Positions 1-10,699 of a stretch of DNA of 64,000 nt are shown one piece after another. Under the pieces are notes generated by a model. That model saw only the letters and a list, made by a program, of their open reading frames with translations. It was not told the DNA's origin and searched no databases. The translations under genes and the position numbers were made by a program. Each line of letters starts with the position of its first letter. Position 1 is the stretch's first letter. Origin of the DNA: Hippopus hippopus (Eukaryota > Mollusca > Bivalvia > Cardiida > Cardiidae); contig OX328109.1 in the NCBI GenBank assembly GCA_946811185.2, positions 1,860,001 through 1,924,000 on the forward strand, in the 5' to 3' direction.

Positions 1-236
1 TTTCATTTTATCAAGTAAAAATTGCCGAATAATTTCCTCTGAATCTTCAAACACGTGAGTGGCGGATTCCTCGATATTCCCAAAGATCAGATTGTTGGGC
101 ATAGATTGCGATTGTAAGTACGTGACGTCATTTTTTAAAGAGTCTCTTTCCTTCTCCAAGTCAATCAGTTTTTCGTTCACTACTCCTTGGGAAAAATCAG
201 TACTCTCGACCCGTTCTTCAATTTCAGTCTTTCATC
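1..236 (-). pseudogene. LINE ORF1 fragment, open at window edge
   Basis: Read on the minus strand, about 77 codons stay open from a TGA near position 236 to the window edge. They give a charged coiled-coil stretch (LEKERDSLKNDV) followed by YLQSQSMPNNLIFGNIEES and then E-rich residues. That is the usual look of ORF1 (L1-type nucleic-acid-binding) proteins of animal non-LTR retrotransposons, where a coiled coil is followed by an RRM-like domain. The stop immediately upstream shows a truncated relic. Family placement rests on motif memory; the rest lies outside the window. Confidence 0.6.
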
Positions 237-570
237 TGTTTGTTTTCTACTTTCGTGCACTAGACAACAGAGTACATTGTGAATACAATATCATAACATT
301 AACACAATATATGGTAAAAATATGTATAAATTCATACACTGTAGAAAAATATACAATTCGTCGTAATCGGTGTTGCGGAGGAATGTGAAATTTTATGTAA
401 AACGTTATGAATTCAGGGTTTACTTTTTTCAAATGCTAGTTTTATAAACTTACAAAGATTAAACAAACATCGTATTCATTACTTTTGATCAAACATACAA
501 ATTTGTGCATACTTGGTCTAACTGTATAGTATTTTTTTATGAACTTATTGGGTAAACTTAAAAAAAAAAA
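237..570. other. AT-rich stretch without recognised feature
   Basis: No coding signal, tRNA-like head or known repeat of this window was seen here. Short open frames are chance frames in AT-rich DNA. Confidence 0.5.
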
Positions 571-700
571 AGGACATTCAATGATAAAATGAAATTCGTC
601 TTCAGCCGAATTTAGATCACAATGACGACATATTCTTTCATTTCTAGGTATTCTGATTCTACCATGACTACTAGATTCAATAAATAAAGAATGAAAAAGA
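571..700 (-). pseudogene. LINE ORF2 C-terminal fragment (Cys-His motif)
   Basis: The minus strand encodes GRIRIPRNERICRHCDLNS followed by AEDEFHFIIECP. This is the C-x2-C ... H-x4-C motif preceded by R-x-C that closes the second ORF of many animal non-LTR retrotransposons. Homopolymer runs on both sides break the frame. It lies on the same strand as the ORF1 relic at 1-236 but in the wrong order to be one element, so it is probably a separate relic. Confidence 0.55.
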
Positions 701-1099
701 AGTTCGATAAATTAAAAAAAAAAAATGCTCTGTGAGATGTATCAAATCAGTTCTGTATAGTTTTAAAATTTCATGCTTGGCTGAGTTGAACATGAGAAAA
801 AAGTTTTATGGGCACCAACCCAGAGATACGTCAGTCAGCATTTCTAGCGTTTAATACACCAATCGTTTGTTTTGAAATAAATTTGAACAGGTGCCGCTGA
901 CAAATTAGAAGATTTGATCAGTGTGTCATATGAAACGATAAATTATTGCAATAGATATAAATTAACACGTCAAGTTTTTTTTCATCTTCCCTCAGAAAAA
1001 AAAGATAATTCTATCTTGCATAGAAAACAAACACAGTGGGTCTCGCATTCCAGAATGAAAAATTTTCTGGTCCTATACCTATAGCATTTGGGAGCATAA

Positions 1100-1156
1100 T
1101 TAAACCCTAAGCTGTTAAGCGGGACTCACTGACCTTTTGCAAACAGTGTAGATCAA
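1100..1156 (+). repeat. M2 MITE, left end only
   Basis: TTAA followed by the M2 left arm (GCGACTCACTGACC-like, then CAGTGTAGATCAA). It stops before the hairpin, where the LINE begins. Confidence 0.6.
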
Positions 1157-1159
1157 ATA

Positions 1160-2360
1160 ATGGCGGCCATTTACATTTTCATTTTTGGACAAAAGGCGAG
1201 TTTTAAAATATTTCCGTACTTTTGCAATGAATCGATATGGGTAAAAATTTCTCTCAACTCCGAAATTATATTGATTGGAACTTTCTATAGCCCCAAAACT
1301 GCAGATGACGACTTTTTTACAAATCTTCATTTGAACATCGAGGCGGCTTTTAACATTTCAAAAAATGTAATTATATTAGGCGACTTGAACGAGGACTTAT
1401 TAAATGACAATTTTCATAATTTAAAGGATATACTGATACTGAACTCTATGATTAATGTAATTAATACACCAACACGTCAAAATGCTCTTCTTGATCCTAT
1501 TTTAATTTCTAATGACATGGAATATTCAGACAGTGGTACTATCGTAATGCCCCCTGAGGTCAGTGATCACTCTGCTACCTATGTATCTATACCCTTTACA
1601 TATCAGATCCAACCGTGTTACAAAAGAAATGTTTGGTTATACAGTAAAGCTAATTATGAACTGCTTAATCACAAAATATTAAGCTTTAATTGGAATATTT
1701 TATACAACGGTTCTGTTGATGAATCATGCGACGTATTTACCAAAATCTTTACTAAGGTTGCTAAGCAGTGTATTCCGTGGAAAACAGTGTGTATTCGTCC
1801 CGACGACCAACCCTGGTATGATAGTGCAATAAGAAGGTTATCGCGAAAAAGAGATAGAATGAAAAACATTGCCAAATACTCATGCAAATCGACCGATTGG
1901 CAAAAATATAAGAATTTACGTAATACTGTTAATAATATGAAAAAACATGCGAAAGAAATATTTTTCAGAAATTTGGAAACAACATTGACAGAACTACAAA
2001 GTAATGATAAAAAAAGTTTTTGGAAAATTATTAGGCACTTTCTAAAAAAACAAAATTCTAAATCATGCTTTCCACCTTTGAGTGAAATTCAACCTAATGG
2101 AGATAAAATTTGGTTCACATCTTCCCAAGAAAAAGCAAATTGCTTAAACAACTATTTTGCATCCATTTCAACGGTTGATGACAAAAACAGCATATTACCT
2201 AACTGTCAACTCAAAACTTTAAATAAACTGGTAATTAACGAAGTTACAATTTCGGAAATTAAGGATGCCATTCATTCTATCAATATTAACAAGGCCAGCG
2301 GTCCAGACGATATAAGTCATAGAATGCTCAAAGGATGCATCAACTCGATCTGTAACCCAC
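1160..2360 (+). pseudogene. LINE endonuclease and RT start (first half)
   Basis: Encodes the C-terminal part of an apurinic/apyrimidinic-type endonuclease: VIILGDLNEDLL at residues 70-81 (the GDxN motif) and VSDHSATYVSIPF at about 134-146 (the SDH motif). A linker follows, then the RT N-terminus with NKASGPDDISHRMLK near residue 375. The endonuclease nicks target DNA to prime reverse transcription. The first catalytic Asn and Glu blocks are absent, so the domain cannot be active as it stands. The LTR insertion interrupts the frame after position 2360. The ATG at 1160 is simply the first one available and not a confirmed native start. Confidence 0.85.
2356..2360. repeat. Left target-site duplication of the LTR element
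   Basis: CCCAC directly before the LTR; the same five bases occur at 7109-7113 directly after the other LTR. Five bp is normal for Ty3/gypsy integrases. Confidence 0.92.
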
Positions 2361-3032
2361 TGTCAGGTTCCTTAATCTAGGTAGGTTTTTGGCCCGTACT
2401 TCAAAATCGTGAGATGAATTTCCATTTACAAATTTATTTCATGCTAAGACCTAAATACAGGTCACAAAACACATAGATACATATCACGTACATGTCACAA
2501 AGCACATATAGGTCACATATCACATATATACAGGTCACATAGCACATACATACAGGTCACATAGCACATAGATAGCATATCAGCATGCACATAGGTACAT
2601 GTCACGCATCACACAGAGCCCACACACAGTGCAAACAGAACAAACATCAATTTTTTTCAATGTGCTATTTGAAATGAAAACTGATTAGGAAGTTCAGGAT
2701 TGCAAATGTAAGACAGTTTACATAAGTTTCTAATCTTAACATTTATTGGACACACAGTCCTGTTGACACTCAGTCCCTGCCTAATGTTTTCCACAGTGAC
2801 TTGAAAAATGACCACAGAAAGAATACAAAGGCTTCCAGACATAAATGCACACACTAATTCACATAAAACCACCTTCTCTTAGATGGGCACACACATGAAT
2901 GTTCACCCTTGTACAAACAACTCACTCACAATCACCAATTTTTCCACTTCAATACATATCAACTATTTCTGTTTCAAAGTACTGACTGCACTGTTTAAGT
3001 AAACAGCATACTTTACGTGATAATACCTGACA
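2361..3032 (-). repeat. 3' LTR (element sense)
   Basis: 672 bp, same length and apparently same sequence as 6437-7108, with 7-bp inverted ends TGTCAGG/CCTGACA. Positions 2455-2600 contain short imperfect direct repeats of the type GGTCACATAGCACATA, possibly U5/R structure. The 71-codon frame inside is not conserved protein. Confidence 0.95.
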
Positions 3033-3050
3033 TATCTCCCCCTCCTCCTT
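3033..3050 (-). other. Polypurine tract of the LTR element
   Basis: On the minus strand AAGGAGGAGGGGGAGATA lies directly upstream of the 3' LTR, where plus-strand DNA synthesis is primed. Between it and the pol stop (3085) is a run of about 25 A followed by 10 T in the element sense, which is unusual. Confidence 0.85.
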
Positions 3051-3084
3051 AAAAAAAAAATTTTTTTTTTTTTTTTTTTTTTTT

Positions 3085-6051
3085 TCAGGAACGACTGAGA
3101 TAATCTGCTTCGACATTCTCTGATCCTTTAATGGCAACAATCCTAAAACGATAGGGCTGCAGACTTAAAACCCATCTCATTATTCTACTATTGTTCAGTT
3201 TTGTGTTTTGCATGTATATGAGAGGACAGTGATCTGTTTCTACCTGAAATTCCCTGCCATACAGATAGATCTGAAATTTCAAAATACCCCATACCAAAGC
3301 TAGGCATTCACGTTCTATTACAGAGTACCTTGTCTCTCTTGGAAGCAACTTTTTACTTGCATAAGCCACTGGAAACTTCCTTTCCTCAACTTCTTGCAAA
3401 AGGACTGCACCTATGCCAATATTAGATGCATCTGTTCTCAAAATAAAAAGACAGTTTAAGTCTGGTAATCTTAAAATTGGAAAGCTCACCATATGCCTTT
3501 TCAGCACTTCAAATGCCCTCTGGTGTTCCTCCTCCCAAATAACCTGTGTAGGGTTTCCTTTCTTGATTAAATTCGTGAGAGGTAATGCAATTTCTGCAAA
3601 ATGAGGAACAAATTTTCTATAAAAACCCACCATTCCCAAGAATGACATTACCTGCTTTTTTGTCTTCGGTCTCGCTGCCTGCTCAATATCTTTTACCTTA
3701 CCTGAATTTGGTGTAAGTATCCCCTCTCCAACCGAATGACCCAAGAAATCTACAGACGGAAATCCTATCAGACATTTACTTGGACGTGCAGTCAAACCTG
3801 CCTGCCTAAGTCTAAGTAATACTTCCCTTAACCTAGTCATATGGCTTTTCCAGTCAACTGTATGCTCAAGAATATCATCTATGAAATTATCTATGTCATT
3901 TAACCCCTTCAATAATATTCTCATCATTCTGCTAAAATTAGCTGGTGCAGTAACCAACCCAAAAGGAAGTTTTCGAAATTGGAACAATCCATCTGGTGTA
4001 CAAAATGCAGTTTTCTCTTTGCTGTTATCTGTCATTTTAATCTGCCAGTATCCTTTACTAAGGTCTAACTTTGTGAAATACTTACCGTTTGACAGCTTTG
4101 CAAATATTTCTTCTGGGTTTGGGATAGGTTCAGCATCAAATACAGTCAACTTATTCAAATTTCTAAAGTCAATGCAAAATCGTATTGTTTGATCAGGCTT
4201 CTTCACCAAAACTACTGGCGAACTGTATGGCGACTTGGATGGTTCAATTATACCCAATTTTAACATTTTCTCTGTCTCATCCCTAATCGTTTCTGTCATT
4301 GAAAATGGTAAAGGGTATTGTTTAGTTCTGATAGGGTGATCAGATGTTAACTTAATCTCATGCATCACTAAATTTGTCTCACCTGGGATATCAGTAAGAA
4401 CATCTTTAAATTCATTTAATATTTCTCTTACCTCTTTCATCTGTGTTTCTGACAAATGAGGATCAATTTTTACATCCTGTATTGTCTCTTTCCCATTTAA
4501 CTCGAGTAACTCAAGAATTTGATCATCATTTACTGCACCATTTTCTTCCACATTTTCTTCTGTTTTGTCAGCTTTCCTATCTATGCAACTTTCAATGACA
4601 CCAGTACAAACAATCTCCATTACCCCTTGTGCTGAAATTTCATTACCCATTTTTTCATTTTCAGAATGTCGTAGATTTTCAGGCCTGGTTATATACTTTT
4701 TCAATAAATTTGCATGAAACATTTTGGTTTTTCCCTTCACGCAAACTTTGTAGTCACATTTTCCAATTTTTCCTATCACCTTGTATGGACCAAGCCATTG
4801 CATCAAAAGTTTATTTCCATCTGTGGGTAGTAAAATCAAAACATCATCATTTACCTCAAAGCTCCTTGATTTACTTTTCTTATCATAATGCATTTTATAG
4901 TAACAAGATGATTTTTCAAGCTCTTGTCTGGCTAATGCTAAAGTATCTTCTAGTCTCTGTCTGAGATCTAATACATACTTATAGGTTGATTTTACCTCTG
5001 GCTGCTTGATTTCATCTGTCCAAAGATCTTTCAAAATTTCCATTGGCCCTTTGACCGTTCTTCCATATAACAACTCAAATGGACTGAAACCCATGCTAGC
5101 TTGCGGTGCCTCTCTGTATGCAAAAAGCAATGCAGGGATATATCTGTCCCAATCTTTTGGCTTTTCGGCACACATCTTTCTTAGCATACTTTTAAGTGTG
5201 CCGTTGAATTTTTCAACCAAACCATTACACATGGGGTGGTATGGAGTTGTATGTAGCATGCGTATGGATAAAAGCCTACTCACCTCTTTCATCACCTCAG
5301 ATGTGAATTGGGACCCTAAATCAGTTAGAATTTCTGATGGAAACCCTAATCGTGTAAACATGCCAAATAACGCTTCCGCGACTCTCTCTGCTTCAATTCC
5401 AGAAAGAGGTACAGCCTCGGGATACCGAGTTGCATAATCCATCAGTGTGAGTATATATCTGTTCTTGTTTTCAGTAATGGGATGGATGGGGCCAACGAGG
5501 TCTATTGCAACTCTTTCAAATGGGGTTTCAATGAGGGGCATTTTTTCCAATGGGACTTTTGTAACTCTACCCTTTGGAAATGTTCTTTGACATAAATCAC
5601 AGGATAAACAATGAAACTTCACGTCCTGCTGTAAACCGGGCCAGAAAAATTGAAGCCGTATCTTATCACCCGTTTTTTTAATACCTAAATGCCCTCCTAA
5701 AATGGAGTCATGTGCTAGTTTGATAACAGTATCTCTATATACTGTAGGAACTACCAGTTGCTTTTCAATCTTTTCTGTCAGACTAGTTCTTTGTTTTTGA
5801 AAGTATCTATAAATCAGTTCATTTTTCACCCCAAACCAAGAAACAATGTCTCTTTTGGCTGCTTCTCTTGCTAGCTTATCCTCTCTTTCTAACTTATCTC
5901 TCTCCTTTTTCTCAGCCCACTCTCGCATTTCTCTTTCTTTGCTCGCTTCCCTGTCTAGCATCTCTTTCTCTTTTTTCTCAATAAAGTCCAGTAACTCCTG
6001 TCCCTCAAACCCAAATTCTTTTCCTAATGTCATTATTTTAGACAAATCCAT
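3085..6051 (-). CDS. gag-remnant/integrase/RT/RNase H polyprotein
   Basis: 988 residues. Residues 1-69 are a highly charged coiled coil resembling the gag N-terminus of this element class; capsid, zinc knuckle and protease are missing. Integrase: H114, H121, C151, C154 zinc site, then D184, D244 and E280 with exactly 35 residues between D244 and E280. An SH3/chromo-like tail follows at about 395-455. RT lies at about 540-745: first catalytic Asp D663 (KLDLSKGYWQ) and the active-site box FIDD at 723-726, where YxDD is usual. RNase H: D874, E913 or E915, D940, D983, ending ADYLSRS. The ORF is uninterrupted, so the gag-integrase junction is in frame. Integrase before RT matches Gmr1-like elements. 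It probably cannot make particles itself and would need proteins supplied in trans. Confidence 0.92.
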   Translation of the reverse strand: MDLSKIMTLGKEFGFEGQELLDFIEKKEKEMLDREASKEREMREWAEKKERDKLEREDKLAREAAKRDIVSWFGVKNELIYRYFQKQRTSLTEKIEKQLVVPTVYRDTVIKLAHDSILGGHLGIKKTGDKIRLQFFWPGLQQDVKFHCLSCDLCQRTFPKGRVTKVPLEKMPLIETPFERVAIDLVGPIHPITENKNRYILTLMDYATRYPEAVPLSGIEAERVAEALFGMFTRLGFPSEILTDLGSQFTSEVMKEVSRLLSIRMLHTTPYHPMCNGLVEKFNGTLKSMLRKMCAEKPKDWDRYIPALLFAYREAPQASMGFSPFELLYGRTVKGPMEILKDLWTDEIKQPEVKSTYKYVLDLRQRLEDTLALARQELEKSSCYYKMHYDKKSKSRSFEVNDDVLILLPTDGNKLLMQWLGPYKVIGKIGKCDYKVCVKGKTKMFHANLLKKYITRPENLRHSENEKMGNEISAQGVMEIVCTGVIESCIDRKADKTEENVEENGAVNDDQILELLELNGKETIQDVKIDPHLSETQMKEVREILNEFKDVLTDIPGETNLVMHEIKLTSDHPIRTKQYPLPFSMTETIRDETEKMLKLGIIEPSKSPYSSPVVLVKKPDQTIRFCIDFRNLNKLTVFDAEPIPNPEEIFAKLSNGKYFTKLDLSKGYWQIKMTDNSKEKTAFCTPDGLFQFRKLPFGLVTAPANFSRMMRILLKGLNDIDNFIDDILEHTVDWKSHMTRLREVLLRLRQAGLTARPSKCLIGFPSVDFLGHSVGEGILTPNSGKVKDIEQAARPKTKKQVMSFLGMVGFYRKFVPHFAEIALPLTNLIKKGNPTQVIWEEEHQRAFEVLKRHMVSFPILRLPDLNCLFILRTDASNIGIGAVLLQEVEERKFPVAYASKKLLPRETRYSVIERECLALVWGILKFQIYLYGREFQVETDHCPLIYMQNTKLNNSRIMRWVLSLQPYRFRIVAIKGSENVEADYLSRS

Positions 6052-6436
6052 CTTTAATCACATTCAAATGAAAATATTTCGACATTTGAAATATTTCTCA
6101 AATTTTTTTTTTTTTTTTTTTTTCAAATTATCTAGTTACACTTAACAGTTCCTACAGTCTGACTCAATGATATTCTTTTAAGTCCAAGCTTCTTGAAAGA
6201 TACCCCCTGGTAACAGTCTGGCACTGAGGTCCATACTGAACGTTCGAAAAAAAACTTGTCACTATCCGTAGGCCTAATATTCACGGAAAAGATCTTGTGT
6301 AATCCACCTCTTCACTACTACGCCCCACACATCAGAAGCAGCGCCCCAGATGTCTTTGAATACCACTATCCTCACTACTCAATTATATCTCCTGGAATTT
6401 TTTTTTTTTAACCGCGTCCTGCCGGGAGCGCAAAAA
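6052..6436 (-). other. 5' leader and primer-binding-site candidate
   Basis: In the element sense the 5' LTR is followed by TTTTT, then GCGCTCCCGGCAGGACGCGG. The latter resembles the complement of a tRNA 3' acceptor and T-arm, but the expected TGG start is replaced by T residues. The tRNA is not identified. Two homopolymer runs (near 6104-6122 and 6401-6410) lie in the leader. Confidence 0.5.
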
Positions 6437-7108
6437 TGTCAGGTTCCTTAATCTAGGTAGGTTTTTGGCCCGTACTTCAAAATCGTGAGATGAATTTCCA
6501 TTTACAAATTTATTTCATGCTAAGACCTAAATACAGGTCACAAAACACATAGATACATATCACGTACATGTCACAAAGCACATATAGGTCACATATCACA
6601 TATATACAGGTCACATAGCACATACATACAGGTCACATAGCACATAGATAGCATATCAGCATGCACATAGGTACATGTCACGCATCACACAGAGCCCACA
6701 CACAGTGCAAACAGAACAAACATCAATTTTTTTCAATGTGCTATTTGAAATGAAAACTGATTAGGAAGTTCAGGATTGCAAATGTAAGACAGTTTACATA
6801 AGTTTCTAATCTTAACATTTATTGGACACACAGTCCTGTTGACACTCAGTCCCTGCCTAATGTTTTCCACAGTGACTTGAAAAATGACCACAGAAAGAAT
6901 ACAAAGGCTTCCAGACATAAATGCACACACTAATTCACATAAAACCACCTTCTCTTAGATGGGCACACACATGAATGTTCACCCTTGTACAAACAACTCA
7001 CTCACAATCACCAATTTTTCCACTTCAATACATATCAACTATTTCTGTTTCAAAGTACTGACTGCACTGTTTAAGTAAACAGCATACTTTACGTGATAAT
7101 ACCTGACA
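6437..7108 (-). repeat. 5' LTR (element sense)
   Basis: 672 bp, no difference from 2361-3032 noticed by eye. It carries the promoter side in the element sense. Confidence 0.95.
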
Positions 7109-7113
7109 CCCAC
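7109..7113. repeat. Right target-site duplication of the LTR element
   Basis: CCCAC directly after the LTR; pairs with 2356-2360. Confidence 0.92.
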
Positions 7114-8855
7114 TGCACATCATATTCAATCGATCATTGTCAGAAGGGGTTTTCCCTGAATCTTGGAAAAAAGCAATTGTTACACCTATTTACAAAAAAG
7201 GAGACAAGTCCTTACCTTCTAACTACAGACCTGTTTCGTTATTAAGTTGTTGTGGAAAACTTCTCGAACGAATTATTTTTAAACATATGTATAATTTCCT
7301 TATGTCCAACGACCTCATATATAAATACCAATCTGGTTTTTTACCAAAACATTCTACCACTTACCAGTTAATAGACATATATCACCATATATGCCAAGCT
7401 ATTGATCATGGCCAACTCTCTTGTATTGTATTCTGTGATATTTCAAAAGCATTTGACGGAGTGTGGCACAAAGGTCTTTTGTTTAAACTTAAACAACATG
7501 GCATTAGTGATAGTCTTCTTACTTGGCTGACTAGTTATCTCAAGAATAGAAAGCAGAAAGTAGTAATCCAAGCCACAGAATCTAATCTTCTACCCCTAAG
7601 AGCAGGGGTACCACAGGGCTCTGTTCTAGGGCCTCTTTTGTTCCTAATCTATGTTAACGATATTGCTGAATCTCTTTTGAGTCTTACGAGATTGTACGCC
7701 GATGACAGCTCTTTATATTATTCCGCTTCTTCGGTACGTGATATAGAGGGTATTATTAACTATGACCTAAGAAACGTCTCAGTATGGGCAAAACAATGGT
7801 TAGTTGATTTCAACCCAGACAAAACTGAAGCGGTTATATTTTCAACGAAAAAAGACCACGACAAACCAGCTCTTTTTTTTGATAATACTAAAATTAAAAT
7901 TGTAGATCAACATAAACATCTGGGTTTAACTTTTAGTAGTTCAGGCCAATGGAACGATCACATCAATAATAATTTGGAGGCTGCATCCAAAATAATCCAA
8001 ATTATGCGGAGACTTCAGTTTATTCTTACTCGCGCAGCATTAAATCAAATTTATTTATCATATGTGAGACCTATTCTCGAATATTCATCTATTGTATGGG
8101 ACGGTTGCTCTATTTCATGTTCGGATTCCATTGAAAAATTACAAAATGAAGCTGCACGTATTGTAACAGGCCTCACAAGATCAGTATCTCTGGAAAATCT
8201 TTACAAAGAATGTGGATGGGAAACCTTATCATCTAGAAGGAAAAATTCTAAGCTCTGTTTTATGTATAAAGTGTCAAACAATATTGTTCCTCATTACATA
8301 GAAGAATTAATTCCTCCATTAATTGGAAATATATCTCAATACCAATTGAGAGACAGCCAAAATTATGAAAACGTCCGCACCAGAACAAGTTTGTTACAAA
8401 AGTCATGTATCCCATCCTCAATTTCTCTATGGAATAATCTCGAACAAGAAATACGATGTAGTGCAACATACCATTCTTTTAAATCAAAATTAAGAATACA
8501 TACCGGGCCCGCGAGAGTTTCAAGTCTCTACTGTATTGGTAATAGATATATATCAGTAATTCATGCTCGATTAAGGAACAATTGTAGTAATTTAAACGGG
8601 GACCTTTTTCAGAATCACTTAAAACCAGACCCTACATGTGACTGTGGTAATGGCATTGAAAATGCTGAACATTATTTTTTCAAGTGTTCTCGCTTTACAG
8701 ATATAAGAATCTCACTTTTCCAAGCAACAAGAGTATTTCATCCTCTAAATACTATAAAACTTCTTTTCGGCAGTGCTGACCTAAGTCACGACCAAAATTG
8801 TTTACTATTTGAAGCAGTTCAATTGTACATCAATGAATCAAAACGTTTTTCGTAA
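7109..8855 (+). pseudogene. LINE reverse transcriptase (second half)
   Basis: Continues the frame of the first half; an in-frame TTG at 7137 is not a real start. Numbered from that codon: D101 in FCDISKAFDGVW, AGVPQGSVLGPLLF at about 156-169, and LYADD ending at residue 190 (YADD, the catalytic box), so RT motifs A to C are intact. A thumb region with SYVRPILEYSSIVWD follows. The C-terminal Cys-His motif is C501, C503, H512, C517. It copies the element RNA at a nicked target. Apart from the LTR insertion and 5' truncation this half has no stop or frameshift, so the LINE family may still be young. Clade assignment (Jockey, CR1 or a relative) is uncertain. Confidence 0.88.
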
Positions 8856-9184
8856 TTTTCAGTCTATTTTTGTAAATGTTAATGACAACTTTATAAAATT
8901 TTAGGCAATCACAGAGAACACCATCTTTTTTTCTTTTTTTTTTTTCTTTTTCCTGTTTTGAACTTTTCTTTTTTGTTTCTTTTTTGTAATCTTTCTATTT
9001 CAACTCTTAGCTCTCACTTACTGAGTTTCTTTTCTTTCTCATACTTCAATGTTGTTGTATTTGTACATACCGTTGTTAGAACTGTATAATTTGTGCTGTA
9101 GGGGAAGGGCTAATTCTAAGTTGTGAGAACTTGTGGCCCAACCCCATTTCAACTTATGAAATAAAATATGTTTAAACTAAACTT
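8856..9184 (+). other. LINE 3'UTR with poly(A) signal
   Basis: T-rich stretch after the RT stop, with AATAAA at 9160-9165. A similar sequence is not found beyond about 9184, taken as the element end. Confidence 0.6.
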
Positions 9185-9279
9185 AGCGACGCACGTGAAA
9201 AAAGCTCTGAAGTATGTGAAAGTATGCAATATGAAAAAATATTGCATACTTTTTTCCAGTGCAAATACATGGGGACAAT

Positions 9280-9749
9280 ATCAAAGTATAGAATAATTAG
9301 AAATAATGGATTTTATGGATCCATCATTGTATTATCGCTGACTTGCTTGGTACGATGCATTAATTCCCCCCCCTCCTTTGCCGGAGCATGTTTCATTCCA
9401 ATTTTATCGTTTTCGCCGAAAAGAAATATCATCGTAACGGCATCGTAGATCAAAGATCAGATCGCACATTCTGTGCAGTCCGATTTTGATCTACACTGTC
9501 CGTAAAAAACACGCACACATAGTACTGCATTGTGTAGCTTTAGGGTGAATTAAATTGCACTCAAGAAAAGAACTAATCAGATGAGCCATGCAAATAGAAT
9601 GTAAACCCTTATCTTGGTAAATAAGCGAAATGAAACTTTCAAGCCGATAGTAAAAACCCGAATAATGTTATTTGAAACATATTTATGGAGAGAAAAAAAA
9701 AAATCTCTTTATCGGACAGTGTAGATCCAAGATCAGACTGCACGTTCTG
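9280..9749 (+). repeat. Composite block: M3 end plus two M2 pieces (copy 1)
   Basis: An M3 right part (GGATTTTATGGATCCATC, then GACTTGCTTGGTACGATGCA) leads into an M2 hairpin at about 9445-9505. Spacer and a minus-oriented M2 at 9604-9749 follow, broken in the middle of its hairpin. From about 9430 on, the order and sequence match 16245-16560 closely. Confidence 0.7.
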
Positions 9750-9791
9750 GTAAAAATTTAAAAGCTGGGGCTTTTTGGTCAAGGATAAAAT

Positions 9792-9987
9792 TCTCCAAGC
9801 CATACTGCTTCTTGAAAATTACCTTTTTTCCCTCATGAATGATTTTCAAAAAAACTCAGCTGAACAGTTTACATTTACGTCACTTTCAGATGAATATAAA
9901 ACATATATCTTTTGCATTCTCATAACAGGTGAATATTGAATGTCTAGAAAACACTCTGACAGATGGAAATTATTCCTACTCATTAAC
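9792..9987 (+). repeat. R15 dispersed repeat, copy 1
   Basis: CATACTGCTTCTTGAAAATT through GACAGATGGAAATTATTCCT matches 10503-10699 with small indels. Confidence 0.65.
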
Positions 9988-10502
9988 ATCAGCATCAACT
10001 AGAGATTGTAAAATGTAACCTACTGATTGCAATGAAGTTAAATGACAACCGGACAAGTTTTAAGGGAGGTAACTGCAGTTTTGCAAGGGTTTTTGTGTAA
10101 ACTATTTATCAGTGGTTTTCTTTGTGGAAAAGAAGCTTTAGTCATTGGTGAGTGATGTCCAAACAAAAGGGTAACAGAAAATGAGTTTTTACAGAAATTA
10201 TCAAAAATTTTGCTAATTTTCAAAGGGAGATAATCTGAAGGGGGGGGTGTTCTCTATAATAAAGTGTGACAAATATTTTAATTAAATGTTTTTAACTTTT
10301 TACTACATGATAAAATTTCCCACTCAAGCATTTTCAGATTACAGATGAAACAATGAGATTTGTATATAGAAGGTTAGAAAGCATTGTGGTAAAAGTAGAA
10401 ATGTTGCAAAGCAGAGTTTTCTCCTTTCTCCAAGACATCTTCAAAAGCCGGCTTCTTCCTTTATGTTGTTATAAAATTGGACTATTGGGTAATAGGTTAA
10501 AT

Positions 10503-10699
10503 GCTCTCAACCATACTGCTTCTTGAAAATTACCTTTTTTTTTCACCTTTTTCCCTGATGATTTAAAAAATATTCAGTTGAATAGTTTACATTTTACCTC
10601 AATGTCAGATGAATAGGAAAGACATATTTTTGGTATTTTCATGATATATGAAAACTATATGTCTAGAAAACATTCTGACAGGTGGAAATTATTCCTAAC
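10503..10699 (+). repeat. R15 dispersed repeat, copy 2
   Basis: Matches 9792-9987. Its right end is cut by the S-A SINE at 10700. The 500 bp between the copies shows nothing recognisable. Confidence 0.65.

Larger units (their letters stand above)
2361..7108 (-). mobile_element. Ty3/gypsy-type LTR retrotransposon, Gmr1-like domain order
   Basis: A 4,748-bp element on the minus strand with 672-bp LTRs that begin TGTCAGG and end CCTGACA. It has a polypurine tract next to the 3' LTR, a primer-site-like stretch next to the 5' LTR, one long gag-pol frame, and a 5-bp CCCAC target duplication. The two LTRs appear identical by eye, so insertion is recent. Pol order is integrase, then RT, then RNase H, which is the order reported for Gmr1-like Ty3/gypsy elements and not the usual one. 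Capsid, nucleocapsid and protease are missing, so this copy is probably non-autonomous. Confidence 0.93.
1157..9184 (+). mobile_element. 5'-truncated non-LTR retrotransposon split by an LTR element
   Basis: A LINE of the Jockey/CR1-like assemblage. An APE-type endonuclease and the start of the RT lie at 1160-2360, the rest of the RT and a Cys-His C-terminus at 7109-8855, and a 3'UTR with AATAAA ends near 9184. The LTR retrotransposon at 2361-7108 separates the halves. Reading across the empty site (one copy of the CCCAC duplication removed) keeps the frame, so the LINE was continuous when the insertion happened. The N-terminal endonuclease residues are missing, so the copy is 5'-truncated. 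Confidence 0.85.

Noticed and set aside
1..700. One LINE spanning both relics on the minus strand
   Set aside because: The ORF1-like piece lies downstream of the ORF2-like piece on that strand, opposite to a real element.
2657..2872. 71-codon minus frame repeated at 6733-6948
   Set aside because: It lies inside both LTRs, so its duplication only reflects the LTR pair.
3413..6145. Several plus frames of 63-143 codons
   Set aside because: Antisense shadows of the LTR element's polyprotein.
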